64,000 nt of DNA. Source: Reyranella humidisoli (lineage in GTDB: Bacteria; Pseudomonadota; Alphaproteobacteria; Reyranellales; Reyranellaceae). How positions within the stretch are numbered: the stretch's first letter is position 1; the number at the start of each line of letters is the position of its first letter. The notes below the pieces were generated by a model. That model saw only the letters and a list, made by a program, of their open reading frames with translations, made no database searches and was not told the origin of the DNA. Of the stretch, positions 16,294 through 24,006 are shown piece by piece. A program made the translations under genes and the position numbers. The stretch lies in assembly GCF_019039055.1 (NCBI RefSeq), contig NZ_JAHOPB010000001.1, positions 3,322,001-3,386,000 on the forward strand, read 5' to 3'.

Positions 16294-16992
16294 ATGAACA
16301 GGCTCGGGTTCGTCTGCGCGGGCGAGCCGCTCGAGGCGCTGCCGATGGGCGCCTTGTATTGGCCGGCAGAGCAGCTGCTGGCGGTAGCCGATCTTCATCT
16401 CGAGAAGGGCTCTTCCTATGCCGTCAACGCGCGCAAGCTGTTGCCGCGCTACGACACGCGGCAAACGCTGGGTGCGCTCGCGGAGCTGATCGAGACCGTG
16501 CAGCCGCGCACGGTCGTTTGCCTGGGCGACTCTTTTCACGATCGTGCCGCGATCGAGCGGATGCCGGAGGCGGAGCGGATCGAGATCGGGCGACTGACCT
16601 CGCGGATGCGCTTCGTCTGGATCGCCGGCAACCACGATCCAGCGCCGCCGCCCGAAGGCTGGGGCGAGGTTGCGGAAGAATTCGTCGCGGGACCTTTGGT
16701 GTTCAGGCATGCAGCTCTGTTCGGACCTGCCGATGGCGAGGTGTCCGGTCACTATCATCCCGTGGCGGCCCTCACGGTGCGAGGGCGCGGGCTGAGGCGG
16801 CGCTGCTTCCTGACCGACGGAAGGCGTCTCATCCTCCCGGCCTTCGGCGCCTATGCCGGCGGTCTCAACGCGCTCGATCCGGCGATCGCCCAGCTCTTCC
16901 CCGACGACTACGACGCGCTGGTCGTCGGAAAGGACGCCGTGCGCCGCCTGTCGTGGCGGCAGTTGAGGCCCGATGCCAGGGCGTTCGGCTGA
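16294..16992 (+). CDS. pdeM: PdeM-type metallophosphoesterase (ligase-associated DNA repair)
   Basis: Calcineurin-like phosphoesterase of 232 residues, matching the ligase-associated DNA damage response endonuclease PdeM. All metal-site motifs are present: ADLHLEKG with Asp33 and His35, GDSFHD with Asp79, GNHDP with Asn113/His114, and SGHYHP with His153/His155. In most genomes it sits with an ATP-dependent DNA ligase, an Lhr-type helicase and an exonuclease. None of these is visible here, so it is separated from its usual partners. ATG 16294 follows an AGGCAGGTG site. Other calcineurin-like phosphoesterases are a less likely reading. Confidence 0.83.
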   Translation: MNRLGFVCAGEPLEALPMGALYWPAEQLLAVADLHLEKGSSYAVNARKLLPRYDTRQTLGALAELIETVQPRTVVCLGDSFHDRAAIERMPEAERIEIGRLTSRMRFVWIAGNHDPAPPPEGWGEVAEEFVAGPLVFRHAALFGPADGEVSGHYHPVAALTVRGRGLRRRCFLTDGRRLILPAFGAYAGGLNALDPAIAQLFPDDYDALVVGKDAVRRLSWRQLRPDARAFG

Positions 16993-17001
16993 GGCGCCGG
17001 A

Positions 17002-18072
17002 TCACTCCGCGATGAAGAGAATCCGCAGATCCTCTTTCGGCACATAGTCGCGCACCGTGGCCTCGAAGCGCTGCGGGCCGGTGCGGCGCAGCGGCAGGCC
17101 GGTGCAGAGTGTCGTCACGCGCACGTCGCCCACGGTCCGGCCCTCGGCGGCGATCGGACCGCCCTGGAGGGTGAGATGGAACGTTCCGATGGCGCCGCCG
17201 CGCCAGTTGCGCGCCGTCTGGAGAATGTAGCCCAGCGTGTAGCCCATCAGGAGCGGCGCATCGGCGCCGGCCGGCCGCCTGGCTTCCTTCAACCGGCGGT
17301 TGGCGGCGCGGATTGACTGGTCGGTGGCGGCATCGATGCAGAAGGCACGAACCGGATCTTCGCCTCCTGAGCCGCCGATCTTGCCGTCCTCGATCACGAT
17401 GAAGCGGCTGCCGATCACCGGCCGGTAGCTGTGTTCGACCACCGTGACTCCCGGCGCGAAGGTCTGCATCCAGTGGAAGGTGATGCGGACGCTCCACGGC
17501 AGCCGGAAACCCTCGCCGCCGTCCAGCGGTTCGAGGGCGCCGAGCGCCTGCAGCTTCTGGCGTACGGCGGCGTCGAGCGGCTTGTCCTCGGGCGAGGGAA
17601 AGATGCCCGGCTGCAGCACCAGCGTCGGTCCGCCGATCGCCTGCAGAGCCTCGGCGATGTCGCGCCCGTCGGGCAGCTGCGCCTTGATCTCGATCTCCGG
17701 CTTGATCTCGCGGCCGTCCGCCCAGACGCGGAAGCGCAGGAAATCGGGATCGGTCGGTGGCCGCATCGCAACGTTGTGGGCGCCGCTTTTCGTCGTCATC
17801 CCGGCCGGGGTGTCGCTCGGCACCTCGGGCATCGGGAAGGCGACGCGCAGCGTCACCGGCTGGCCGGTGTCGTTGCGCATCTCGTAGCGCACCTTCACCT
17901 CCGACGGCGACAGCGTGAGATCCTCGCGCTGCATGGTGATCGCGTCGGTCTTCACCAGCACGATCCCGCCGGCGGCGAGTTCGGACGACGAATCGTTGGC
18001 CATCGCTGAGCCGACGAAGGCGAGCGCCAACGCGAGCGCACGCGCGGCCAGTACGGGAACCGAGACGCCCAT
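17002..18072 (-). CDS. DUF4424 domain secreted protein
   Basis: A 356-residue exported protein that I place in DUF4424. It has a signal peptide (ALALALAFVGSAMA, about residues 11-24). The mature part begins NDSSSELAAGGIVLVKTDAI and carries MQREDLTLSPSEVKVRYEMRN, the opening pattern of the family. Two immunoglobulin-like regions are likely; the function is not known. It ends at residues ILFIAE. It lies 4 bases downstream of the hydratase gene on the same strand and converges on pdeM. Confidence 0.72.
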   Translation of the reverse strand: MGVSVPVLAARALALALAFVGSAMANDSSSELAAGGIVLVKTDAITMQREDLTLSPSEVKVRYEMRNDTGQPVTLRVAFPMPEVPSDTPAGMTTKSGAHNVAMRPPTDPDFLRFRVWADGREIKPEIEIKAQLPDGRDIAEALQAIGGPTLVLQPGIFPSPEDKPLDAAVRQKLQALGALEPLDGGEGFRLPWSVRITFHWMQTFAPGVTVVEHSYRPVIGSRFIVIEDGKIGGSGGEDPVRAFCIDAATDQSIRAANRRLKEARRPAGADAPLLMGYTLGYILQTARNWRGGAIGTFHLTLQGGPIAAEGRTVGDVRVTTLCTGLPLRRTGPQRFEATVRDYVPKEDLRILFIAE

Positions 18073-18076
18073 GCTG

Positions 18077-18877
18077 TTACTTGGGCAGCTCGTACTTCAG
18101 CGTCACTTCGCCCAAGCCCTCGATCCTGCCGGTGGCGGTGCTGCCCGGCGGCACGAACTGGCAGGCGACCATGCTGCCCGTCGAGACGATCATCCCCTTC
18201 TTCAAGCGCTTGCCGTGGTCGCCCAGTTTGTTGGCGAGCCAGGCGAGCGCGTTGTAGCAATGGCCCAGCACGTCGCCGGAATGCCCCTCGCGTACGACCT
18301 TTCCGTCGAAGGAGACCGAGCCGTTCAGGTTGCCGAGGTCGAGCTTGGCCCAGTCCTTGTTGGGCTTGGCCAGCAGCGAGCCGCCGTTCCAGCCGGCGTC
18401 CATGATCAGCGGATTGACGGCGAGGCGGCTGTAGTCGGCGCCGCGATCCTCGATCAGCTCGAAGCCGGCGCGGGCGCTGCCGACGTATTGGGCGATCGAG
18501 TCCTTGTCGTAGGGCTTGCCCTTCGGCGCCGGCACGTCGGCATTCACCGTCAGGATGATCTCCAACTCGGCGCCCAGCCGCGTCCAGCGATCGGCGCGCA
18601 CCGTGGCCTTGTGCTCGAACACACGCTTCTTGCGGATCGGTCCGTAGGCGGGCCCCTTGAGGCCGGTCTGCGCCAGGATCTGCGGCGAGGTCAGCGCGAT
18701 CTTGTAGCCGACGAGCGGGCCCTGCTTGACCATCTGCTTCTTGAGGAAAGCGTCCTGTACCTTGTAGGCGAGCCGCTCGTCGTCGGTCGCGAATTGTTCG
18801 GGCCACCAGCCGACCACGGCGCGCGACTTGTCGACCTGATGCAGCCACGTGGCAACCTTGGCGACGCTGAACGTCAT
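18077..18877 (-). CDS. 2-keto-4-pentenoate hydratase / fumarylacetoacetase-fold protein
   Basis: Protein of 266 residues with the MhpD/fumarylacetoacetate-hydrolase fold used in meta-cleavage and related pathways. Visible features are the N-terminal helical part with AYKVQDAFL, GYKIALTSPQ at about 58-67, the acidic metal-binding LGAELEIIL at about 100-108, and C-terminal VSTGSMVACQFVPPG. The last matches the TG(A/S)...G substrate loop of hydratases. ATG 18877 follows a GGGGAAG site. Neighbours (DUF4424 and mobA) give no pathway, so the substrate is unknown. Confidence 0.8.
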   Translation of the reverse strand: MTFSVAKVATWLHQVDKSRAVVGWWPEQFATDDERLAYKVQDAFLKKQMVKQGPLVGYKIALTSPQILAQTGLKGPAYGPIRKKRVFEHKATVRADRWTRLGAELEIILTVNADVPAPKGKPYDKDSIAQYVGSARAGFELIEDRGADYSRLAVNPLIMDAGWNGGSLLAKPNKDWAKLDLGNLNGSVSFDGKVVREGHSGDVLGHCYNALAWLANKLGDHGKRLKKGMIVSTGSMVACQFVPPGSTATGRIEGLGEVTLKYELPK

Positions 18878-18924
18878 CGTTTCTTCCCCTTGCTTGATCT
18901 CTTCGTCCCCGCATAGTGCCATCC

Positions 18925-19620
18925 ATGGCGGCGAAAGCGTTGCAAAATCTGGGGCCCGTGCGCAGCGGCGCGGTGGTTGGTGTCATCCTGGCCGGCGGCG
19001 AGGGACGGCGCATGGGGCCGGGCCCGCTGAAGCCGCTGCGGCCCCTGGCCGGCAAGCCGATGATCGCCCATGTGGTCGAGCGGTTGCGACCGCAGGTGAT
19101 GGATCTGGTGATCGTGGCCAACGATCCCGACCCGGCCTTCAAGTCGCTCCACGTCCCCGTCGTCGCCGATGCGCCCGACATCCAGCGCGCCGCGCGGCGG
19201 GAGGGACGACGCCTCGGGCCGTTGGCCGGCATCCTGGCCGGGATGGAATGGGCGCTGAAGCATCACCCTCATTCTGGCTGGATCCTGACCGCGCCGGCCG
19301 ACGTGCCGTTCCTGCCGCTCGACCTCACTGTTCGACTGTGCGGTCTGATGCACGTGCCCGAGCCGGACGTCCTGATGGTGCGCCACGGCAAGCGGCGCGA
19401 GCATACGCTGGCGATATGGTCGGTGAAACTGGCGGCCGATCTCCGGAAGGCGATCCTCGACGAAGGGATGCGCCGGGTCGAGACCTTCGCCCAGCGCTAT
19501 GCCTTCGAGGAACTGGTCTGGCCGGGCAACGCCGCGCCTTTCCTCAACGTCAACACGCCCGCCGAGCTCAGCGAGGCGCTGGCTCGTCTGGAACCAGTTC
19601 GATCACGTTCCCGTCGATGA
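18925..19620 (+). CDS. mobA: molybdenum cofactor guanylyltransferase (MobA-like)
   Basis: Nucleotidyltransferase of 231 residues that would attach GMP to molybdopterin. It has the GT-A-type start VVGVILAGGEGRRMG with the lysine in GPLKPLRPLAGKP. PADVPFLPLDL is the metal-binding aspartate region, and NVNTPAEL near the end is the MobA-typical motif. ATG 18925 is preferred; a GTG nine bases upstream is possible. It is divergent from the hydratase. The 3' end overlaps the convergent DUF3553 gene by 53 bases. The C-terminal LARLEPVRSRSRR tail is basic and short. Confidence 0.83.
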   Translation: MAAKALQNLGPVRSGAVVGVILAGGEGRRMGPGPLKPLRPLAGKPMIAHVVERLRPQVMDLVIVANDPDPAFKSLHVPVVADAPDIQRAARREGRRLGPLAGILAGMEWALKHHPHSGWILTAPADVPFLPLDLTVRLCGLMHVPEPDVLMVRHGKRREHTLAIWSVKLAADLRKAILDEGMRRVETFAQRYAFEELVWPGNAAPFLNVNTPAELSEALARLEPVRSRSRR

Positions 19621-19762
19621 CCACCTTGCCGGCATTCTCGAAGTTCACGGTGATGCGATGGCCGATCATCGACTGGATCTGACCCAGGCCCCAGTCCGGC
19701 TGGCTGGGGTGGCGCACGAAGTCGCCGGGGCTCAGGAGGCCGTTACCGGGTTTTCCGAACAA
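19568..19762 (-). CDS. DUF3553 small protein
   Basis: A 64-residue protein that matches DUF3553: it reads SPGDFVRHPSQPDWGLGQIQ and then GHRITVNFENAGKVVI. The family is common in alphaproteobacteria; a fused form occurs at the end of UvrD-type helicases, which hints at an SH3-like nucleic-acid or polymerase-binding fold. Start is TTG 19762, the first start in the frame. The gene overlaps the end of mobA tail to tail. It is separate from any helicase gene in this window. Confidence 0.75.
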   Translation of the reverse strand: MFGKPGNGLLSPGDFVRHPSQPDWGLGQIQSMIGHRITVNFENAGKVVIDGNVIELVPDEPAPR

Positions 19763-19863
19763 GTTTCCGTTATTCCCGCCTGTGGGTACGATGAAGCGCG
19801 TGTGACGCCTTCCGGCCTCAATCTGCAGTATAGACTGGGCGTCGTCATGTCATGGAGGACACA

Positions 19864-20112
19864 ATGAACCATACCCGTATCGCCATCGCCTCGGCCCTCG
19901 CCGCCGCCCTCGTGCTGCCGGCCGCCACCAGCCAGGCGCAGGGCAACATGGAGAAGTGCTACGGCATCGCCAAGGCCGGCAAGAACGACTGCCAGACCGC
20001 CAAGTCGTCCTGCGCCGGCACGTCGAAGAAGGACGCGCAGGCTGACGCCTGGATTTCCGTCCCGAAGGGCGCCTGCGACAAGATCATCGGCGGCAAGCTC
20101 ACGCCGAGCTGA
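19864..20112 (+). CDS. bufferin precursor (DUF2282, BufA-like)
   Basis: An 82-residue exported precursor of the DUF2282 family, recently described as bufferins: copper-binding ribosomal peptides whose cysteines are modified before export. A signal peptide (residues 1-25, ending TSQA) is followed by KCYGIAKAGKNDC, SSCAGTS and GACDKIIGG. The four cysteines at 32, 43, 50 and 71 are the family set. The ATG 19864 is preceded by a GGAGG site that sits inside an upstream in-frame ATG at 19852, so 19864 is the better start. The modification enzymes follow two bases later. Confidence 0.85.
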   Translation: MNHTRIAIASALAAALVLPAATSQAQGNMEKCYGIAKAGKNDCQTAKSSCAGTSKKDAQADAWISVPKGACDKIIGGKLTPS

Positions 20113-20114
20113 GG

Positions 20115-20954
20115 ATGCTCCCGGTCGCCGGCATCGGGCTGCGCTCGCCGCACCTCGCGGAGATCGCGCGCGACCGGCCGGCGACCGGCTTCCTCGAGGT
20201 CCACGCCGAGAACTATCTCGCGGCGTCTCCGGCAAGGCAGGCCGTCGAGAGGCTGCGGCAGGACTATGAACTTTCCATACATGCCGTGGGGCTTTCGCTG
20301 GGCTCCGCCGACGGTCTCGACGAGGTGCATCTCGATCGCGTCTCCGCGCTGATCGCTCGACTGCAGCCCGCGCTGGTTTCCGACCATCTCGCCTGGAGCG
20401 TTTCGGACGGGCGCTACTTCAACGACCTGCTGCCGCTGCCCTACACGGAGGAAGCGCTCCAGCTCGTCACGCGCAACGTCGATCGTCTGCAGGAGAAAAT
20501 CGGGCGGCAGGTGCTGGTCGAGAATCCGTCCTGTTATCTCGCCTTCAATCACTCGACCCTAACGGAACCCGAGTTCCTGTCGGAACTGGCGCGCCGCACC
20601 GGCTGCGGGCTGTTGCTGGACGCCAACAACATCGTGGTCACGGCGCACAATCTGCGGCTCGATCCGACGTCGTGGCTGAATGATCTTCCAGCCGCGGCGA
20701 TCGGCGAATACCATCTGGCCGGCCATGCGATGAACGAGGCCGACGGCGAGACGATCCTGATCGACGATCACGGCAGCCGCGTGAGCGATAATGTGTGGAG
20801 CCTGTTCCAGGAGATCGTGCGACGCCATGGGCCGCGTCCGACCCTGATCGAATGGGACACCGACCTCCCCGCCATCGGCGTGCTGCTCGACGAAGCGCGG
20901 CGGGCCGATGAAGCGCTCGACGCGAGGAAGGGGACCGATGCTCGCGCTGCGTGA
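20115..20954 (+). CDS. DUF692 iron enzyme (BufB/MbnB-like)
   Basis: TIM-barrel multinuclear iron enzyme of the DUF692 family, 279 residues, relative of MbnB, which oxidises cysteines in RiPP precursors. Candidate metal ligands match the family: EVHAENY (His30, Glu32), SIHAVGLSLG (His56), VSDHLAW (Asp90, His91), VENPS (Glu136), LLLDANN (Asp169), EYHLAGH (His200, His204) and DDHG (His219). It lies between the DUF2282 precursor and the DUF2063 partner, the bufA-bufB-bufC order. It would modify the core cysteines of the neighbour before export. Confidence 0.9.
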   Translation: MLPVAGIGLRSPHLAEIARDRPATGFLEVHAENYLAASPARQAVERLRQDYELSIHAVGLSLGSADGLDEVHLDRVSALIARLQPALVSDHLAWSVSDGRYFNDLLPLPYTEEALQLVTRNVDRLQEKIGRQVLVENPSCYLAFNHSTLTEPEFLSELARRTGCGLLLDANNIVVTAHNLRLDPTSWLNDLPAAAIGEYHLAGHAMNEADGETILIDDHGSRVSDNVWSLFQEIVRRHGPRPTLIEWDTDLPAIGVLLDEARRADEALDARKGTDARAA

Positions 20955-21723
20955 CCTGCAGGCGGCCTTCACGGCCCACCTGACGGGCGACGATCGCGCC
21001 GACCTCATGGGCGTGGTGTCGGGCGATACGATCCCGGCGGCAGCGCGGTTGCGGGTCCATCGTCATCACGTCCGGCACAGCCTGGCGACGGCACTGGCCA
21101 GTACCTTCCCGACGGTGCAGGCGATCGTTGGCGAACAATTCTTCCAGGCCATGGCGGAGGCCTTTGTCCTGGGCGACCTGCCCAGCCAGCCCGTTCTGGC
21201 AGAGTATGGGACAGGCTTTCCGGCCTTCATCGAAGGCTACGGTCCTGCCGCTTCCCTGCCGTACCTCGCTGACATGGCTCGGCTCGATTGGGCCTTGAAC
21301 CTCGCATTTCACGAAACTGTGTCCGGGACGTTGGCAGCCGAGGACCTGGCGGACATGCCGCCCGAACGTCTGCTTGATCTGCGGCTGGCCCTCGCACCCG
21401 GCGCCACCTTGATCCGGTCGCCTTATCCGATCGACCGGATCTGGCATGCGTCGCGGCCGGGGGGCTCGGCGGAATCGGTCGGATTGGACGACGGGGCGGC
21501 GGCGGTCATCGTCCTGCGTCAAACGGACGATGCCGCTTTCCTCCGCCTGAGCCCTGCAGATGCCGAGCTAGTTATGACGCTGTGTGATGGCAGGACACTT
21601 GAGGAGGGGGCTCAGGCCGCCTTTCTGGTGGACGCCGCCTTCGACCTGACCACAACCTTCGCGCGTTTGCTTGCTTTGCAGGCATTTGCTGCGCTGCAGC
21701 ATGGGGCGCGAGGCTCAGGCTGA
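20938..21723 (+). CDS. DUF2063 partner protein (BufC/MbnC-like)
   Basis: A 261-residue protein with the DUF2063 N-terminal domain: LRDLQAAFTAHLTG, then AARLRVHRHHVRHSLATALASTFPTVQAIVGEQFF at residues about 37-70. This domain forms the complex with DUF692 enzymes and presents the precursor peptide. ATG 20938 overlaps the end of the DUF692 gene by 17 bases and has AAGGGGACC upstream, so coupling is expected. The C-terminal half is less conserved. No DoxX-like fourth gene follows; the next gene is dksA with its own promoter. Confidence 0.85.
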   Translation: MLALRDLQAAFTAHLTGDDRADLMGVVSGDTIPAAARLRVHRHHVRHSLATALASTFPTVQAIVGEQFFQAMAEAFVLGDLPSQPVLAEYGTGFPAFIEGYGPAASLPYLADMARLDWALNLAFHETVSGTLAAEDLADMPPERLLDLRLALAPGATLIRSPYPIDRIWHASRPGGSAESVGLDDGAAAVIVLRQTDDAAFLRLSPADAELVMTLCDGRTLEEGAQAAFLVDAAFDLTTTFARLLALQAFAALQHGARGSG

Positions 21724-21799
21724 AAAGCCCTTATATTTTGCAGATTTATGGTGGTTGCTGCACTGCACGGCTGATTCGGCTACGGGACGCGAAACGTTC

Positions 21800-21827
21800 T
21801 TGCTCCGCAAAGGCCCATCCCTATACT
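21800..21827 (+). promoter_or_regulatory. candidate sigma-70 promoter of dksA
   Basis: TTGCTC (21800-21805), a 16-base spacer and TATACT (21822-21827) lie about 70 bases ahead of the dksA start. They give a predicted transcript start near 21834. The spacing and -10 box are good and the -35 is partial. The 173-base gap between the bufC-like gene and dksA holds no other gene. Confidence 0.5.
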
Positions 21828-21896
21828 CCGCGCGCTTTTGAGACGGGTCCATCGCCCCTTGATGGATCGCATGCGCTGCGAGTGGAGTTGCCGACG

Positions 21897-22322
21897 ATGT
21901 CGATTACGTTGCCGCAGAATTATCGGCCGACAGAGCGTGAAGCGTTCATGAACCCGATGCAGCAGGAGTACTTCCGGCAGAAGTTGCTGAGGTGGAAGGG
22001 CGAGCTGATCGACGAATCGAATCAGACCCTGCAGAACATGCAGGAAGAAAGCCTGGCCCAGCCCGATCTCGCCGATCGTGCCACCGCCGAAACGGACCGT
22101 TCGCTCGAACTGCGTACCCGGGATCGCTTTCGCAAGCTGATCTCCAAGATCGACCAGGCGATGAAGTCGATCGAGGAAGGCACCTACGGCTATTGCGAGG
22201 AGACGGGCGAGCCGATCTCGCTGAAGCGTCTCGAGGCGCGCCCGATCGCGACCCTCTCAGTCGAAGCGCAAGAGCGCCATGAGCGCATGGAGCGCACCCG
22301 CCGCGACGAAGGCGCCGACTGA
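21897..22322 (+). CDS. dksA: RNA polymerase-binding transcription factor DksA
   Basis: DksA, 141 residues, binds the secondary channel of RNA polymerase and works with ppGpp on stress and rRNA promoters. The coiled-coil tip carries DLADRA, with Asp57, Asp60 and Ala62 in the positions of E. coli Asp71, Asp74 and Ala76. The zinc-finger region has one cysteine only (YCEETGEP, Cys100); the other three are Thr, Ser and Ala. This is the usual alphaproteobacterial type and not damage. ATG 21897 gives the normal length. A bidirectional terminator follows. Confidence 0.93.
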   Translation: MSITLPQNYRPTEREAFMNPMQQEYFRQKLLRWKGELIDESNQTLQNMQEESLAQPDLADRATAETDRSLELRTRDRFRKLISKIDQAMKSIEEGTYGYCEETGEPISLKRLEARPIATLSVEAQERHERMERTRRDEGAD

Positions 22323-22334
22323 GCGACGAAAAAA

Positions 22335-22362
22335 GGCCCGCATCGAGCGGGCCTTTTCTTTT
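22335..22362. terminator. bidirectional intrinsic terminator
   Basis: A perfect stem GGCCCGC/GCGGGCC (22335-22341 and 22347-22353) with an ATCGA loop has a T-rich tract on the plus side (TTTTCTTTT) and an A-run on the other. It can therefore end dksA transcripts and also those of the convergent D-aminoacylase gene. Confidence 0.85.
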
Positions 22363-22380
22363 GGTGCTTGCAGGCGGCGA

Positions 22381-23841
22381 TCAGGCCCTGGCTTCCGCCT
22401 GCATCTCGTGGCGCTTGAGCGCGCGACCGGCCTTGCCGTCGCCTTGCTTGCCGTCACGCCACACGATGGAACCGTTGCACAGCACCGTGTCGATGCCCCT
22501 GGCCGGCGAAATCGGCTTCTCGAATGTCGCCGTGTCGATCACGGTCTCCGGATCGAAGATGCAGATGTCGGCGTAGAAGCCGGGCTTCACCTCGCCACGC
22601 TTGGCCAGATGGAAGCGTTGCGCCGAATAGGACGTCATGCGCCGGACCGCGTCCTCGAGCGGGAAGAGCTTGAGGTCGCGCGAGTAGTGGCCGAGCACGC
22701 GCGGGAAGGTGCCCCACAGGCGTGGATGCGGATGGGCGTCGAACGGGATGCCGTCCGAGCCGATCATGGCGCCGGGATGGGCCATCGCGGCCTGCACGTC
22801 CTTCTCGTCCATCATGAAGTAGATGGCGCCGGCCGGCTGGATGCGGTCGGCGGCTTCCTTCATCGAGCAGCCCATCTCGTCGGCGATCTCCTTGAGGTCG
22901 CGACCGCTCAGGCCCGGCACCTTGTCTGACCAGGTGATCAGCACCTTGTCGGCGCGCTCCAGCATGTCGGAGCGCAGGATCGTCGAGCCGGCGACGTAAG
23001 GATATACGTCGAAGGCGATCTGCTGCTTCTTCATCGCTTCGTTGAAGTGCGGCAGCGTCTCCTTCATGCGGCCGAAGTTGGAGCGGCCCGAGCACTTGTG
23101 GTGAGAGACGATGATCTCGGCGCCGACGCGGCGGCCGATCTCGAAGGTCTCGTCCATCGCCTTCAGGATGTGATCGCCCTCGTCGCGCATGTGGGCGGTG
23201 TAGACGCCACCCCACTTGCCGAGCGGCGTGGCCACTTCGACGACCTCGTCGGTCGAGGCGTGGCTCGACACGGCATAGAACAGGCCGCTCGACATGCCGA
23301 TGGCGCCCTGTTCGAGGCTCTGGTCGAGCAGCTCGCGCATCTGCTTGATCTCTGATGCCGTGGCAACCCGGTTGAGGTCGTCGCCCATCGAGTTGATGCG
23401 CAGCGTGCCGTGGCCGATCAGGAAGGCCCCGTTGATGGCGGGCCTGGCCGCGTCGACCTTGTCGGCGAACTCGGCGAAGCTGGAGGAGAGGTTCTCCTTC
23501 TTCTTGATGATCAGCGACATCCAGTGGCCGACGTCGGGCCGGACATAGGGCGCAGCCGAGACGCCGCAATTGCCGCAGACCACCGTCGTCACGCCCTGGC
23601 TGGCCTTCATGGCCATGCCGGGATTGTCGATCAGCGCCGTGTCGTCGTGCGTGTGCACGTCGATGAAGCCCGGCGCCACGACCTTGCCGGCGGCGTCGAT
23701 TTCGTTGTCGCCCTTCAAGGTGCCCGGCGCCTCGACCGCGGCGATGCGATCGCCTTTAAGGGCGACGTCGGCGGCGAACAGCTTCCTGCCCGTGCCGTCG
23801 GCGACCTGGCCGTTGCGGATGACGATGTCGTAGTTGGCCAT
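22381..23841 (-). CDS. N-acyl-D-amino-acid deacylase (amidohydrolase superfamily)
   Basis: Metal-dependent amidohydrolase of 486 residues in the D-aminoacylase group, which frees D-amino acids from N-acyl or similar derivatives. It shows the DVHTHDD metal motif (about 61-67), the CGNCGV loop, YTAHMRDEGD, SHHKCSGRSNFG and the active-site MIGSDGIPF. The Cys in CGNC and the two His of SHHK are typical for this subgroup. ATG 23841 begins the MANYDIVIRNGQVADG start of the family; the extra upstream codons run into a repeat. The next gene is an MlrC-type peptidase, so the pair may handle unusual peptides. Confidence 0.9.
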   Translation of the reverse strand: MANYDIVIRNGQVADGTGRKLFAADVALKGDRIAAVEAPGTLKGDNEIDAAGKVVAPGFIDVHTHDDTALIDNPGMAMKASQGVTTVVCGNCGVSAAPYVRPDVGHWMSLIIKKKENLSSSFAEFADKVDAARPAINGAFLIGHGTLRINSMGDDLNRVATASEIKQMRELLDQSLEQGAIGMSSGLFYAVSSHASTDEVVEVATPLGKWGGVYTAHMRDEGDHILKAMDETFEIGRRVGAEIIVSHHKCSGRSNFGRMKETLPHFNEAMKKQQIAFDVYPYVAGSTILRSDMLERADKVLITWSDKVPGLSGRDLKEIADEMGCSMKEAADRIQPAGAIYFMMDEKDVQAAMAHPGAMIGSDGIPFDAHPHPRLWGTFPRVLGHYSRDLKLFPLEDAVRRMTSYSAQRFHLAKRGEVKPGFYADICIFDPETVIDTATFEKPISPARGIDTVLCNGSIVWRDGKQGDGKAGRALKRHEMQAEARA

Positions 23842-23900
23842 GGGGGAACTCCTGGACCGGAAACAGTTGAGATTTGACGCGGGACGGTCGCACTTGATGC

Positions 23901-23997
23901 AAGGATCCCTCGCTACGCTCGGGATGACAGCTGTTTGACTAAGCGCACTGCGCAAAACCCAACAATAGTGTCATCTCGAACGAAGTGAGGGATCCTT
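23901..23997. repeat. intergenic inverted repeat, copy 1
   Basis: Two 29-base arms (23901-23929 and 23969-23997) are inverted copies with 25 of 29 matches, separated by 39 bases. The core reads TGTCATC.CGA.CG.AG.GAGGGATCCTT on the minus sense. They can form a long hairpin between the D-aminoacylase and the mlrC-type gene. A second pair of the same family lies at 54112-54199. Confidence 0.8.
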
Positions 23998-24006
23998 GGC
24001 TTTCCT

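Noticed and set aside
21897..22322. DksA read as damaged because of missing zinc cysteines
   Set aside because: The single-cysteine form is normal in alphaproteobacteria and the coiled-coil tip is intact.
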